Source: Actinomycetes bacterium (GTDB taxonomy: Bacteria; Actinomycetota; Acidimicrobiia; Acidimicrobiales; Palsa-688). From it: 64,000 nt of DNA. The stretch covers positions 30,634 to 94,633 of the forward strand of contig JAJZAM010000001.1 of the NCBI GenBank assembly GCA_021799445.1, read 5' to 3'. A model generated the notes under the pieces. It saw only the letters and a program-made list of their open reading frames with translations, did not search any database and had not been told where the DNA came from. The position numbers were made by a program, and so were the translations under genes. This document shows, piece after piece, positions 20,603-31,491 of this stretch (position 1 is its first letter; every line of letters begins with the position of its first letter).

Positions 20603-21778
20603 GTGGGTGCCGGCCAGCTCGAGCTCGAAGCCTCGACCATGGCCTCCGACGGAAGGGCGGTAGCCCGGGCGCTCGACGGCAAGGTCACGTTCATCGAAGG
20701 AGCCCTGCCAGGGGAGGTGGTCAGCGTCGAGGTCGTCGACGAGCGCTCTTCGTACCGGTCGGCGGTGCTGCGACGGGTGCTCGAAGCGTCCCCTGACAGG
20801 GTTGAGCCCTCCTGCCCGGCTGTGGCTATGGGATGCGGAGGTTGCCGCTGGCAGCACGTGTCTGTCCAAGCTCAGCGGCGCCTCAAAGAGCTCATGGTCG
20901 GGGAGTCACTAAGACGCATCGCCAGGATCCCCGGACCCACCCCGGCGCTGGTGAAGCCGACTGTCGAGTTGACGCCGTGGCGGTACCGGACCACGGTCCG
21001 GGCGGGAGTCGCCGGCGGCCGGCCGGGTCTTCGTCGAGCGGGCTCGCACGACCTTGTGGCGGTCGCGGACTGCCCGGTGGCTGACGTACCGGTCGCCCGG
21101 ATGCTCGCCACTTTGGAGTTCCCCGGGGCGAGGGAGGTCGTGCTTAGAAGCGGCGCCCGGACCGCCGAGCGGATGGCAGCGCCGACACCGAAAGCCGGCT
21201 TTTCGTCTCTTCCCCCTGGCGTCTCCACCACCCACATACACGAGCGGGCAGGCGGAAGGTTGTGGCGGGTGTCCGCCGGCTCTTTCTTCCAGACCAGACC
21301 AGACGGCGTGGACGCTCTCGCTTCGATGGTGACCGAACTGGCAGGGGAGCTTCCCACGCCGGGACGCGCAGCAGACCTCTACAGCGGCGTCGGGGTGTTC
21401 GCCGGGGTTCTCGCCCAAGCGGGCTGGCAGGTCGCTGCGGTGGAGTGGTCACGGTCGTCTGTCCGTGACGCCCAGCGCAACCTTTCGGGGTTGACAGCCC
21501 GAGTCGTACGTTCCAAGGTGGCCGATTGGACACCGTCGGCGGCGGACTTCGTCGTAGCCGACCCTAGCCGCCAGGGCCTCGGGGTCGGGGGCGCGAGGAC
21601 CGTCGTCGCAACCGGGGCGCCGCTGGTCGCCCTGGTCAGCTGCGACGTGGCGAGCCTCGGACGTGACGCCAAGCTCCTCGTCGACGCCGGGTACCAGCTG
21701 AGGTCGGCCACCCCGGTCGACATGTTCCCCCACACAGCTCACGTGGAGGTTCTGAGCGTGTTCCAAAAGCCGGCTTGA
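20603..21778 (+). CDS. TrmA/RumA-family RNA (uracil-5-)-methyltransferase
   Basis: TRAM-like N-terminus, C-rich CPAVAMGCGGCRWQH, SFFQTRPDGVDAL, DLYSGVGVFAGVLA, SCDVASLGRDAKLL. Confidence 0.9.
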   Translation: MGAGQLELEASTMASDGRAVARALDGKVTFIEGALPGEVVSVEVVDERSSYRSAVLRRVLEASPDRVEPSCPAVAMGCGGCRWQHVSVQAQRRLKELMVGESLRRIARIPGPTPALVKPTVELTPWRYRTTVRAGVAGGRPGLRRAGSHDLVAVADCPVADVPVARMLATLEFPGAREVVLRSGARTAERMAAPTPKAGFSSLPPGVSTTHIHERAGGRLWRVSAGSFFQTRPDGVDALASMVTELAGELPTPGRAADLYSGVGVFAGVLAQAGWQVAAVEWSRSSVRDAQRNLSGLTARVVRSKVADWTPSAADFVVADPSRQGLGVGGARTVVATGAPLVALVSCDVASLGRDAKLLVDAGYQLRSATPVDMFPHTAHVEVLSVFQKPA

Positions 21779-21806
21779 CCGGGCTTTCGCTCAGGTCCGC
21801 TCCAAA

Positions 21807-22763
21807 TCAGATCCTCTCCAAAGCAACACCGTCGAAGAGCGGCGCGACGTTCAGGCTCTCCAAGTCGGCTTGCATCTCCGCTTGCGAGGGGACCGGCCAA
21901 GGGTTAGAAGCTGCCTGCAGAGTCATTTCGAGCAGGCCCATGTCGCTGGACGAGTTCAAGAACACCTGAGGGTTGCCGAGCACGAAGCGTACAGCTCGGG
22001 TCAGTTCCTCCCCGGGGGGCAGCGGCTGGTACCAGCTGTGGCGGACACCGTCGTGATCGGCCGGCCAGCGCCGCCGGGCCAGCGACTTGATCGTCTGGAC
22101 AGCGACGTTACGCTCGGCGCAGACCTCCAGCAGCGCTTCGGCGTCGCGGCGGTAGTCGGCGTTGGAGAGCAGTGCGAAGTTGTAGGGCAACAGCACCGAG
22201 TCGAAGTCGTATCGTTGCAGGCTGCGCAGATGCATGCCGGGTATGCGCAGACCGTGCCCGGTGACCCCGACGAAGCGGGTGAGCCCCTCCCGCTTGGCGG
22301 CGAGAAGCCCTTCAAGAGCCCCGCCGGGGGAGAGGGCCAGCTCCCACTCGTCGTCCTCGACGAGGTTGTGAAGTTGTATCAAGTCGACCGAGTCCACACC
22401 GAGACGCTCAAGCGACCGCTCCAGGCTTCTGCGCGCTCCGTCAGCGTCGCGCTGTCCAGTCTTGGTCGCCAGGAAAACCTCGTGGCGGTGCGTAGCTAGC
22501 CAAGGAGCCAGGCGAAGCTCCGACTCGCCGTAGTCGGCAGCAGTGTCGATGTGGTTCACACCGTAGGAGGCGATTAGCTCCAGGTAGCGGTCCGTGGTCT
22601 CTTGGCTGGCTCTGCCCAGGCCCGCAGCTCCGAAAATGACCCTCGTGCTTAGATGCCCGGTCCTGCCGAAAGGGACCTTTGCGATCCCCGACGCGGTTTC
22701 GCCGACCTGGCCGGCGTTCGGTTCGCTTCGTTGGGGTCCACTGGTCCGCGTTGAGTCGGTCAT
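21807..22763 (-). CDS. aldo/keto reductase
   Basis: Trimmed to ATG 22763 (MTDSTRTSG); FGAAGLGRASQETTDRYLELIASYGVNHIDTAADYGESE, DSVDLIQLHNL; ATGA overlap with hrpA stop. Confidence 0.88.
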   Translation of the reverse strand: MTDSTRTSGPQRSEPNAGQVGETASGIAKVPFGRTGHLSTRVIFGAAGLGRASQETTDRYLELIASYGVNHIDTAADYGESELRLAPWLATHRHEVFLATKTGQRDADGARRSLERSLERLGVDSVDLIQLHNLVEDDEWELALSPGGALEGLLAAKREGLTRFVGVTGHGLRIPGMHLRSLQRYDFDSVLLPYNFALLSNADYRRDAEALLEVCAERNVAVQTIKSLARRRWPADHDGVRHSWYQPLPPGEELTRAVRFVLGNPQVFLNSSSDMGLLEMTLQAASNPWPVPSQAEMQADLESLNVAPLFDGVALERI

Positions 22764-25700
22764 GCCCCCACCATAGAGCCCGATGGGGGTGCCGCGCTCC
22801 TCAAAGCACGCCAGATGCGCTCCTCGCTGACCGGTACGGCGGTGCCGAGCGGCTGGGCCCACAGCGAAACCCTCAACTCCTCGATCATCCAGCGTGCCTC
22901 GGCAAGCGCCGCCGAAGCGTGGGAGTCCAGGAGCTTCTCGTAAAAGTCCGTAAGCCGGTCCGTCACCGCCTGGCGGGCCTGATCCCGTCGCAGGTCCCCC
23001 GGCAGCAGCTCAAGGCGTCTCGACGCGGCGTCGAGGTAGCGGGGAAGGTGCTCGACGCGCTGGGTTCCGGTCACCGTTATAAAACCGGGGAACACGAGGC
23101 CCCTCAACTGGCGTCGGACGTCGGAGAGGCTCGGCGTCAGCCGACCGGAGTGCTCAGAGGACTCGAGCGCTGTCAAAGCCGCCTCAACGGCGACCGCTTT
23201 GCGGTAGACGGACGCAGCCAGCCTTACGAGCGCTTCGAGCCGGGTGGTGTAAGCCTCGCTCACCTGGGCTGCGAGAAGCTCGAAGCTGGCTCGACGGAAG
23301 GTGGGTCCCCCGTTGGCGATGAGGGCGTCGTCGACTAGCGCTGAAGCGGCGTCGTGGATGACCTCTTTCGGGGAGGTTCCGGCTCGGCGAATACAACCAA
23401 CCGCGTCTTTGGGCAGTCGCCGCTCGATGTGATCGACGGGCGGGGGGGTTGTTAGTTGCAGCAGGCGCCGGGTGCCTTGCCACATGTTGAGCGCTTGATC
23501 CCGCCGCGAAGCGAAAAGGCGAACCCCGACCGTCAGCCCTTCGTCGACGAGCCCCGGGAAGACCCGGAGGGTGTCGCGTTCTAAGATGTCTGGCAGGTCG
23601 TCTAGCTCCCAGGACACGAGACCGGAGCTTTCGACGCCCGGAAGCTGCGCTCTCGCCGCGGCCAGGAAAGATTCGGTCAGGTCCTGCTGGGCCGCTGCGA
23701 GATCTTTGGTGTAGCACAGCGTCGACCCGTCCACTCCGATCACCTCGAAGCCGACCCTGAGATGACCCGGAAGGCGATCGAGGTCGAACATGTCAAGCGT
23801 GACAGCTTCGCCGCTGATGCGCGAAAGACCTTCGGCTATCGCCGCCAGGAAGCCCCGGCCGTTCCTTGCGCTGACATCCCCGGTGGTCTCGGCGGCTTCG
23901 ATGAGCATGTCCGCCGTGTCGTCGGTGCCGGCGATGCTGCGCCGGACGGACTTGGGCGCGAGGTGTATCAAGGCGCGCACCAGTTCGCGGCGCAACCCGG
24001 GGATGTGACCTTCGAACGCTGCTGCGTCGAGGCGGTTCAACGCCACCAGAGGCGTCTGGACTGTCACCCCGTCGTCGGCTTCGCCTGGGGCGTACCGGTA
24101 ACGAAGTCGAAGTCTGAGCCCGTCGGTCTCCCACCAGTCCGGGTAGTCCGAAAGTCGCAGCGGAAGGACCTCGGGATCGACTATCACCGACAGAGGCGGT
24201 CGCAAAGGGTCGAAGTCGGCGGTCTTGGTGTGCCTCCACCACCGCTCGAGACGGCGGGTGCCTGTGACGTCGGCCGGTAGGATCGTATCGTAGAAGGCTT
24301 GGAGGGCGTCGTCGCCGGCGTACACGTCCCGGCGGCGTAGCCGATCTGCCAGGCGGCCGAGTGCCGCGATCCGCTTGCGGGTGTCTTCTAGCACCGAGAG
24401 ACGCAGAGGCGATTCTCCCTCGATTAGGGCGTGGTATATCAGCAGCCTTCGGGCTTCGGCGGGGTCGACGCGAGCCAGAGCGGCTCTGCGCCCGTCGACT
24501 ACTACAAGCCCGAGAATGGTGACGCGTTCGGTGGTGAAGGCCTCGCCGCGCGACGCGTCCCAAAGGGCGTCCCCGTAGGAGCGCTGCGCAAGGTGAGAGC
24601 CGGCCGCTTCCACCCAGGAGGGCTGCACGGCCGCTGCGCTGTGAGCCCAGATGCCCTCGGTCTCTACCAGCGAGCCGGCGAGCACCCATGGGGCGGAGCG
24701 TTTCGCCAGGCAAGAGGCTCTGCTAATCCTCCACCTCGTGTTGCGAGTCCCCTGATAGTCCCTGCGAAGGCGGTCGCGCCTGCCGACGTTCGACAAAAGA
24801 CCGGGGAGCATCGCCCGGTGGATGCTGTCGGACGGCGCCGGAGCCGAGTTCGCGTGAAGGCCCTCGGCGCGGTAGGCCTGGCGTATCTGGCTGACAAGAT
24901 CCTGCCATTCGCGAACCCGCAGGACGTTCAGGAACTCCGCCCGGCAGCGCCGCCGGAACGCGTTGCCTGACATGCCCGTCCCCACTTCCGAGAGGTACTC
25001 CCACAGTCGCAGCAGCCCGAGGAAATCGGAGTCGCCAGCGTCGAAGCGGCTGTGCATCTGCTGGGCCTTGTCTCGCTCGTCGGCGGGAACCTCGCGGGGA
25101 TCTTGTATCGACAAAGCAGCGGCTATCACCGTCACTTCTCTAAGGCAGCCCAGGCGGTCGCCTTCTACGACCATCCGAGCGAGCCGCGGGTCCAACGGCA
25201 GCCGTGCCATGCGCCGGCCGACCGGCGTGACCCGCCATTCGCCGCCGTGGTGTTCTATCGCCCCTAACTCTTGGAGCACGCCTCTAGCGTCGGAGATCGA
25301 ACGCCTATCCGGGGGCGTCATGAAGGGGAAGTCCTCGACGGCCCCGAGTCCCGTGGTGATCATGGTCAAAAGCACTGACGCCAGGTTCGTTCGAAGGATC
25401 TCAGGGTCGGTGTACTCAGCCCTGGACAGGTAGTCTTCGCGTGAGTAGAGCCTGACGCAGATTCCCGGGGCGACCCGGCCGCAGCGACCGGCCCGCTGGT
25501 CGGCAGAGGCGCGGGAGATCGCCTCGATCGGCAGACGCTGAACTTTGCTTCGATGACTGAACCGCGAGATCCTCGCAAGCCCGGTGTCCACTACGAAGCG
25601 GATGCCCGGCACCGTGAGAGACGTCTCAGCGACGTTGGTGGCGACAACCACCCGCCGCTTGTCGTGAGGTCGGAACACTTTGTGGGACTCCGCCGTCGAC

Positions 25701-26674
25701 AGCCGAGAATAAAGGGGCAGTATTTCCAGTTCGCCTGCGCTGCGGGATCGCAATGCCTCTGTGGCGTCGCGAATGTCGCGCTCGCCGGGTACGAAAACGA
25801 GCACGTCTCCCGGTCCCGTAGCGCACAGCTCGCCTACCGCATCGCAGATCGCCTCGTTGATGTCGGCGTTTTTGTCGAAGCTGCCGTGCGCACCGCCGGC
25901 GGTGCGAGCTCGGCTCGTCTCCGCCTCAAAAGTGCCGGAGCCCGACGGGAGATCAGAGTCCTCTAAGGGGCCACCGGGCGGTCGGTAGCGGATCTGTATC
26001 GGATAGCTGCGGCCGGAAACCTCGATGACGGGAGCATCGAAGTGGCTGGCGAAGCGGTAGGTGTCGATGGTCGCCGAGGTGACGATCAGCTTCAAGTCGG
26101 GCCTGCGGGGCAGGATCCGGGTCAGGTAACCGACAAGGAAGTCGACGTTGAGGCTTCGCTCGTGTGCTTCGTCGACGATGATCGTGTCGTAAGCCCGCAG
26201 AAGTCGGTCCCGGCGGACCTCGGCGAGCAGCACGCCGTCGGTCATCACCTTCACCATCGTGGCCGGACTGACGCGGTCGTCGAATCGGACGGCGTACCCT
26301 ACTGCGCCGCCGAGCGGCACTTTGAGCTCCTCTGCGAGGCGCTCGGCGACCGACCGGGCCGCTATCCTCCGGGGCTGCGTGTGTCCTATCATCGCGGCCC
26401 GTCCCCGGCCCAGCTCCAGGCACATCTTGGCCAGCTGGGTGGTCTTGCCCGAACCCGTCTCGCCTGCGACGATGACCACCTGGTTGTCGGCTAGGGCCGC
26501 TTTGATCTCGGCTCGTTTCGCCGCCACGGGGAGGTGCTCGGGATAGGAGATCGGTGGCGGCTCGGGCGGATCAGCCGACCTTGGCGGGCGCTGGGGCCGA
26601 CCGGAGAGCGAACCCGCCCGTGGCTGGCGGCGGCGGGGAAGGCCGGGGCTTTCGGGTTGTCGGTCCTGGCTCAC
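22760..26674 (-). CDS. hrpA: ATP-dependent RNA helicase HrpA
   Basis: 1304 aa; VAGETGSGKTTQLAKM, DEAHERSLNVDFLVGYL, TNVAETSLTVPGIRFVVDTG, QRAGRCGRVAPG. Confidence 0.95.
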   Translation of the reverse strand: MSQDRQPESPGLPRRRQPRAGSLSGRPQRPPRSADPPEPPPISYPEHLPVAAKRAEIKAALADNQVVIVAGETGSGKTTQLAKMCLELGRGRAAMIGHTQPRRIAARSVAERLAEELKVPLGGAVGYAVRFDDRVSPATMVKVMTDGVLLAEVRRDRLLRAYDTIIVDEAHERSLNVDFLVGYLTRILPRRPDLKLIVTSATIDTYRFASHFDAPVIEVSGRSYPIQIRYRPPGGPLEDSDLPSGSGTFEAETSRARTAGGAHGSFDKNADINEAICDAVGELCATGPGDVLVFVPGERDIRDATEALRSRSAGELEILPLYSRLSTAESHKVFRPHDKRRVVVATNVAETSLTVPGIRFVVDTGLARISRFSHRSKVQRLPIEAISRASADQRAGRCGRVAPGICVRLYSREDYLSRAEYTDPEILRTNLASVLLTMITTGLGAVEDFPFMTPPDRRSISDARGVLQELGAIEHHGGEWRVTPVGRRMARLPLDPRLARMVVEGDRLGCLREVTVIAAALSIQDPREVPADERDKAQQMHSRFDAGDSDFLGLLRLWEYLSEVGTGMSGNAFRRRCRAEFLNVLRVREWQDLVSQIRQAYRAEGLHANSAPAPSDSIHRAMLPGLLSNVGRRDRLRRDYQGTRNTRWRISRASCLAKRSAPWVLAGSLVETEGIWAHSAAAVQPSWVEAAGSHLAQRSYGDALWDASRGEAFTTERVTILGLVVVDGRRAALARVDPAEARRLLIYHALIEGESPLRLSVLEDTRKRIAALGRLADRLRRRDVYAGDDALQAFYDTILPADVTGTRRLERWWRHTKTADFDPLRPPLSVIVDPEVLPLRLSDYPDWWETDGLRLRLRYRYAPGEADDGVTVQTPLVALNRLDAAAFEGHIPGLRRELVRALIHLAPKSVRRSIAGTDDTADMLIEAAETTGDVSARNGRGFLAAIAEGLSRISGEAVTLDMFDLDRLPGHLRVGFEVIGVDGSTLCYTKDLAAAQQDLTESFLAAARAQLPGVESSGLVSWELDDLPDILERDTLRVFPGLVDEGLTVGVRLFASRRDQALNMWQGTRRLLQLTTPPPVDHIERRLPKDAVGCIRRAGTSPKEVIHDAASALVDDALIANGGPTFRRASFELLAAQVSEAYTTRLEALVRLAASVYRKAVAVEAALTALESSEHSGRLTPSLSDVRRQLRGLVFPGFITVTGTQRVEHLPRYLDAASRRLELLPGDLRRDQARQAVTDRLTDFYEKLLDSHASAALAEARWMIEELRVSLWAQPLGTAVPVSEERIWRALRSAAPPSGSMVGA

Positions 26675-26677
26675 CGG

Positions 26678-27328
26678 CTAGTCCTCGGCTGGCCCGGCTT
26701 CGCCGGGGCTCCCGGCAGGTCCGCTAGCTTCGAAGGCCCCGACGTTTCGTGTCGCGGTGTTCGTCACGAGCCTGGTGAAAGCAACCGTAATGGCGGTCGG
26801 GTTGACGTAAGAGTAGTTACGGTCCGACGGCAGCCTAAGGTAACTGCCCGAGGCGAGCGGGTAGCAGCGCCCTTCGACCTCGACGTGGAGCGTGCCGGCC
26901 GACACGAGGAGGCACTCCTCGCTGCCGGGGGGGTCCGGGTCGGCGTCGTAGCGAGCTCCGGGGGCCAGTTCCCAACTCCACATCTCCGCACCGCTAAGCG
27001 ACGCGTACGAGACCAAAAGTCGGGCGCTGCTGCCCGCATCGTCCTGCCAGATCGGGGACACCTCGCCGAAGCGCTCCGCTACAAAGGGGGCCGCCTCTCG
27101 TTCGGTTACGAGCTCGCCGAAGGTGCTCCCCAAAGCGAGGGCGAGCTTGTCCAAGGTCCCGAGGCTGACGTTGGCTTCTCCAGCTTCGAGTGAGATTATC
27201 GTGCGGCGACTCACTCCTGATTGACGGCTGAGCTTGTCCAAGGTGAGGCCCTGGTCCAAGCGCATAGCTCTGATACGGCGTCCTACTTGTTGTATCACAG
27301 GCGTAACGTGTCTTTCGGGGGAGGGCAC
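26678..27328 (-). CDS. XRE-family regulator with C-terminal cupin
   Basis: HTH IRAMRLDQGLTLDKLSRQSGVSRRTIISLEAGEANVSLGTLDKLALALG plus cupin-like SEECLLVSAGTLHVEVEGRCYPLASG. Confidence 0.85.
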   Translation of the reverse strand: MPSPERHVTPVIQQVGRRIRAMRLDQGLTLDKLSRQSGVSRRTIISLEAGEANVSLGTLDKLALALGSTFGELVTEREAAPFVAERFGEVSPIWQDDAGSSARLLVSYASLSGAEMWSWELAPGARYDADPDPPGSEECLLVSAGTLHVEVEGRCYPLASGSYLRLPSDRNYSYVNPTAITVAFTRLVTNTATRNVGAFEASGPAGSPGEAGPAED

Positions 27329-27441
27329 CTAAAGAGTCTGTCGCATCGCCGACCTGCGAAGAGCTGGTCGGAGCAACCGTCGGGATCGCAACCGCCAACT
27401 AGCGGCCGGTTCCATCAAAAAGTGTAATATACTGCACTGCT

Positions 27442-28389
27442 ATGAAGCGGGAAAGTTCGGCGGTCGCTGTGGCGGCCCTGCTAGCGGTCACGGCCGCGTG
27501 GGGTTCGACGTTCGTCGTAGTCCAAAACGCGGTTGTCAACTTGCCAGTAGCGAGTTTCCTGGCCTGGAGGTTCGTGATTGCCGGCGCCATCTTGACGGCG
27601 GCCCGGCCGAGGAGCTTGGCGGCACTCGGCCGCGACGGCTGGGCCAGGGGTGCGCTCATAGGTCTGGCGCTCGGAGCGGGCCAACTGCTACAGACCGCCG
27701 GCTTGCGCTACACGACTGCAGCGGAATCTGGCTTCCTGACCGGCCTGGCGGTGGTCTTTACCCCTCTTTTGGCGTGGGCGTTGTTCGGAGCGCGCCCTGG
27801 GCGCCGAGTCCTGATCGGGGCTGGTGTCGCAAGCCTGGGCCTGGCGGTCATGTCGTCGAGCGGGCTCAGCGTGGGCAGGGGTGAGCTTCTGACCCTCGCC
27901 AGCGCCGTGTTGTTCGCCGGTCAGGTCGTCGGGCTGGGACGCTGGTCCTGCAAGGACAACGCATACGCACTAGCAACGGTACAGATACTTACCGTCGGGG
28001 CGATGAGCAGCGTCATCGGTGTGTCGCAAGGCCTAGTTGTACCTTCTAGTGCGTCGCAGTGGTGGCCGATCCTCTTGACGGCGGTGGCTGCCACCGCGTT
28101 CGCTTTCGTGGTCCAAGGCTGGGCGCAGGCGAGGCTCTCGCCCAGTCGAACCGCCGTCGTGCTCACCATGGAACCCGTCTTTGCGGCGCTCGTCGCGTGG
28201 CTAGCGGGTCAGCGCATCGGCTTGCCGGTCGTGGTAGGCGGAGCGATGGTGGTCGGAGCCATGCTGGTGGTAGAGGCCATGCCCACGAGGGTGGCGTCGA
28301 GCCCGGCGGGCACCGCCGGGGATGGTGCTGCGCCCGGCAGCACTGGCGGCGGGCTCCCAGCGCTGAGCCGTCAGGCTTCGACGTGCTGA
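27442..28389 (+). CDS. EamA/DMT-superfamily transporter
   Basis: ~10 hydrophobic segments; AWGSTFVVVQNAVVNLPVASFLAWRFVIAG, TTAAESGFLTGLAVVFTPLLAW. Confidence 0.88.
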   Translation: MKRESSAVAVAALLAVTAAWGSTFVVVQNAVVNLPVASFLAWRFVIAGAILTAARPRSLAALGRDGWARGALIGLALGAGQLLQTAGLRYTTAAESGFLTGLAVVFTPLLAWALFGARPGRRVLIGAGVASLGLAVMSSSGLSVGRGELLTLASAVLFAGQVVGLGRWSCKDNAYALATVQILTVGAMSSVIGVSQGLVVPSSASQWWPILLTAVAATAFAFVVQGWAQARLSPSRTAVVLTMEPVFAALVAWLAGQRIGLPVVVGGAMVVGAMLVVEAMPTRVASSPAGTAGDGAAPGSTGGGLPALSRQASTC

Positions 28390-28457
28390 ACGCGGATCCA
28401 GGCGCCGGCGCCGGCCCGCCCTGATACGCAGGTCAACGCGACAGGCCAAGACCAGAG

Positions 28458-28505
28458 TGAATCTATTCTTTCATACGATTGACAGGTGTTGAATGATCTG
28501 ATTCA
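28458..28505. promoter_or_regulatory. candidate tandem operators upstream of hutU
   Basis: TGAATCTATTCTTTCA (28458..28473) and TGAATGATCTGATTCA (28490..28505), both TGAA-N8-TTCA, 32-bp phase. Confidence 0.5.
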
Positions 28506-28513
28506 CTAGGGTC

Positions 28514-30196
28514 ATGTCTGCTCCTACGAACCACAGAATCCTGCGCAGTCCCGTGGGGACAGAGATGTCCTGCAAGACCTGGGAAGCGGAGGGCGCGCTG
28601 CGAATGCTCCACAACAACCTCGACCCTGAGGTGGCCGAGCACCCCGACGAGTTGATCGTCTACGGCGGTAACGGCAAGGCGGCTAGGAACTGGAGCAGCT
28701 TCGACGCGATCACGGCTTGCCTTAGAACCCTAGAAGCCGACGAGACGCTCCTGGTGCAGTCGGGTAAGCCGGTTGGTGTCCTGCGCACCTGGGAGTGGGC
28801 ACCAAGAGTCCTGATAGCCAACTCGAACCTCGTACCGCAGTGGGCCACGTGGGAGGAGTTCCGCCGGCTTGACTCACTAGGCTTGACGATGTACGGGCAG
28901 ATGACCGCAGGCTCGTGGATCTATATAGGCTCCCAGGGCATTCTCCAGGGTACCTACGAGACTTTCGCAGCCGTCGCCGAGAAGCGCTTCGGTGGGACCC
29001 TGGCAGGCACGCTGACCCTGACAGGCGGTCTCGGAGGGATGGGAGGAGCCCAACCGCTCGCCGTGACCATGAACGGCGGTGTTGTCATCGCCGTCGACTG
29101 CGATCCCAGCCGCATCCGCAGGCGGGTAGAGACCCGCTACCTCGACGAGCACGCCTCCTCACTCGACGAAGCCGTGGAAAAAGCGATGATCGCCCGAGCC
29201 ATAAGGCGGCCACTGTCGATCGGGGTTCAAGGCAACTGCGCCGAGGTCGTGCCGGAGCTGCTTCGCAGGTCCGTTCCGGTAGACGTCGTCACCGACCAGA
29301 CGTCCGCTCACGACCCGCTCAGCTACCTTCCGGTCGGGATCGCCTTCGAGGACATGGCCGACGCGCGCCGCGCCGACCCTGCTGGCTTCACCCGCGCCGC
29401 GAGAGAGTCGATGGCGCGCCACGTCGAGGCGATGGTCGGCTTTGCCGACGCAGGAGCAGAGGTCTTCGACTACGGCAACTCGATCCGCGCCGAAGCCCAA
29501 CTGGCCGGCTACCACCGAGCTTTCGACTTTCCTGGGTTCGTCCCGGCTTATATACGCCCGCTGTTCTGCGAGGGCAAAGGCCCTTTCCGGTGGGCCGCTC
29601 TTAGCGGCGACCCTCACGACATAGAGGTAACCGACCGTGCGGTGCTCGAACTTTTCCCCGACAACGATCCTCTCGCCAGGTGGATCCACAGCGCTGCTGA
29701 GAAAGTGGCCTTCCAGGGTCTGCCCGCCAGGATCTGCTGGCTGGGTTACGGAGAGCGAGACAAGGCCGGTCAACGCTTCAACGAGCTGGTCGCCAGCGGA
29801 GAGCTCGCCGGGCCGATCGTGATCGGCCGGGACCATCTCGACTGCGGATCCGTAGCGTCGCCGTACCGCGAGACCGAAGCGATGCTCGACGGGTCCGACG
29901 CGATAGCGGACTGGCCTCTGCTTAACGCCATGGTCAACGTGGCCTCCGGTGCGTCGTGGGTTTCGATACACCACGGCGGCGGCGTCGGCATGGGACGTTC
30001 CATACACGCCGGGCAAGTCTGCGTGGCGGACGGCAGCTCTCTAGCAGGCGAAAAGATCGCAAGGGTGCTGACAAATGATCCGGCGATGGGGGTGCTGCGC
30101 CACGCGGACGCCGGCTACGACACCGCAAAGCAGGTCGCGTCGAGTCGCGGGGTGAAGGTCCCCGTATCGCACACCGCAGATAGGGTTCGGCCGTGA
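28514..30196 (+). CDS. hutU: urocanate hydratase
   Basis: 560 aa; [58 protein letters not shown]. Confidence 0.96.
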   Translation: MSAPTNHRILRSPVGTEMSCKTWEAEGALRMLHNNLDPEVAEHPDELIVYGGNGKAARNWSSFDAITACLRTLEADETLLVQSGKPVGVLRTWEWAPRVLIANSNLVPQWATWEEFRRLDSLGLTMYGQMTAGSWIYIGSQGILQGTYETFAAVAEKRFGGTLAGTLTLTGGLGGMGGAQPLAVTMNGGVVIAVDCDPSRIRRRVETRYLDEHASSLDEAVEKAMIARAIRRPLSIGVQGNCAEVVPELLRRSVPVDVVTDQTSAHDPLSYLPVGIAFEDMADARRADPAGFTRAARESMARHVEAMVGFADAGAEVFDYGNSIRAEAQLAGYHRAFDFPGFVPAYIRPLFCEGKGPFRWAALSGDPHDIEVTDRAVLELFPDNDPLARWIHSAAEKVAFQGLPARICWLGYGERDKAGQRFNELVASGELAGPIVIGRDHLDCGSVASPYRETEAMLDGSDAIADWPLLNAMVNVASGASWVSIHHGGGVGMGRSIHAGQVCVADGSSLAGEKIARVLTNDPAMGVLRHADAGYDTAKQVASSRGVKVPVSHTADRVRP

Positions 30197-31491
30197 GCTA
30201 CGCGCAAGGCGACGATTTCGAGGAGATGTGGACGTCTCTTGCGCCTCTCGGCAGGGCCCCCGACGGCAGCTACCAGCGTCTCGCATGGAGCGACGCGGAG
30301 CTTTCCTGCCGGGACTGGTTCCGCCGCCAGGCCCGACTGCGGAACATGCTCTTAGACGAGGACCGCAACGGGAACCTGTGGGCGTGGTGGGGTGAACCCG
30401 GAGCTGGAGCGATCGTCACGGGCAGCCACCTAGACAGCGTCCCCGGTGGAGGGGGCTTCGACGGGCCGCTCGGTGTCGTGTCGGCGTTCGCCGCCGTGGA
30501 CCGTCTCGCTCGACGTTACGGCCAGCCGCCCAAGCCGCTGGCCGTAGTCGACTTCGCCGACGAGGAGGGCGGACGCTTCGGCGTGGCGTGCGCAGGCAGC
30601 CGCCTCATGACAGGGCAGGTGGACCCGTGCGCGCTCCTCGCCCGGACGGACCGTTCGGGCGTCACACTGGCCGAGGCCATGACAGCAGCCGGTTTCGACC
30701 CGAGCCGCTGCGGAGCTGATCCGGGGCGGGTCTCGAAAATAGCCGCGTTCGTCGAGCTTCACATCGAGCAGGGTCGAACCCTCGACCACCTTGGTGCGCC
30801 CGTCGGGGTCGCCGCTGCCGTCTGGCCGCACGGACGGTGGCGTTTCGACTTCACGGGGCAGGCAGACCACGCTGGCACGACACGCATCGTCGACCGGCGC
30901 GACCCGCTGATCCCAGCCGCGCACCTGATCCTCGACGCGCGCGCGCAGGCCGAAGCCGCCGAAGCTCTCGCTACCGTCGGACGCGTCGAGGTGAACCCGG
31001 GAGCCACCAACGCAGTGGCGTCGCGAGCGTCGGTGTGGCTTGACGCTCGCGCCCCGTCCGCTGAAACTGTCCGCAACCTCGTCGAGTCGATCCGGGTCGC
31101 GAGCGTGCAGCGTTGCAGCCACCACCGCGTGGCCTTGGTGGCCTCCGAGGAGTCTTGGAGCGACGGTGCGAGCTTCCCCGCCGCCCTGCAGGAGCGTCTC
31201 GTGGCGTCTGTGAGGGCGGTCCTGGGTGACGTCCCCAGGCTGACGACCGGGGCTGGGCACGACGCCGCGGTGCTCGCAGCCCAAGTTCCGACCGCCATGC
31301 TGTTCGTGCGCAACCCGACGGGCGTGAGCCATGATCGAGCCGAATCCGCCAGCATGCAAGACTGCCTCAGAGGGGTGGACGCTCTCAGCGCGGTCCTGGC
31401 AGCGCTGCTCGACGACGCCGGCGGCTTGTCGGACGTTCCGGCGCCCGCCGCCGACCGAGCTGGATCGCCGAGCGCGGTGGCGACAAGATGA
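30193..31491 (+). CDS. M20-family amidohydrolase (allantoate amidohydrolase / N-carbamoylase-like), candidate N-formylglutamate deformylase
   Basis: [56 protein letters not shown]; inside hut operon. Confidence 0.88.
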   Translation: MSYAQGDDFEEMWTSLAPLGRAPDGSYQRLAWSDAELSCRDWFRRQARLRNMLLDEDRNGNLWAWWGEPGAGAIVTGSHLDSVPGGGGFDGPLGVVSAFAAVDRLARRYGQPPKPLAVVDFADEEGGRFGVACAGSRLMTGQVDPCALLARTDRSGVTLAEAMTAAGFDPSRCGADPGRVSKIAAFVELHIEQGRTLDHLGAPVGVAAAVWPHGRWRFDFTGQADHAGTTRIVDRRDPLIPAAHLILDARAQAEAAEALATVGRVEVNPGATNAVASRASVWLDARAPSAETVRNLVESIRVASVQRCSHHRVALVASEESWSDGASFPAALQERLVASVRAVLGDVPRLTTGAGHDAAVLAAQVPTAMLFVRNPTGVSHDRAESASMQDCLRGVDALSAVLAALLDDAGGLSDVPAPAADRAGSPSAVATR

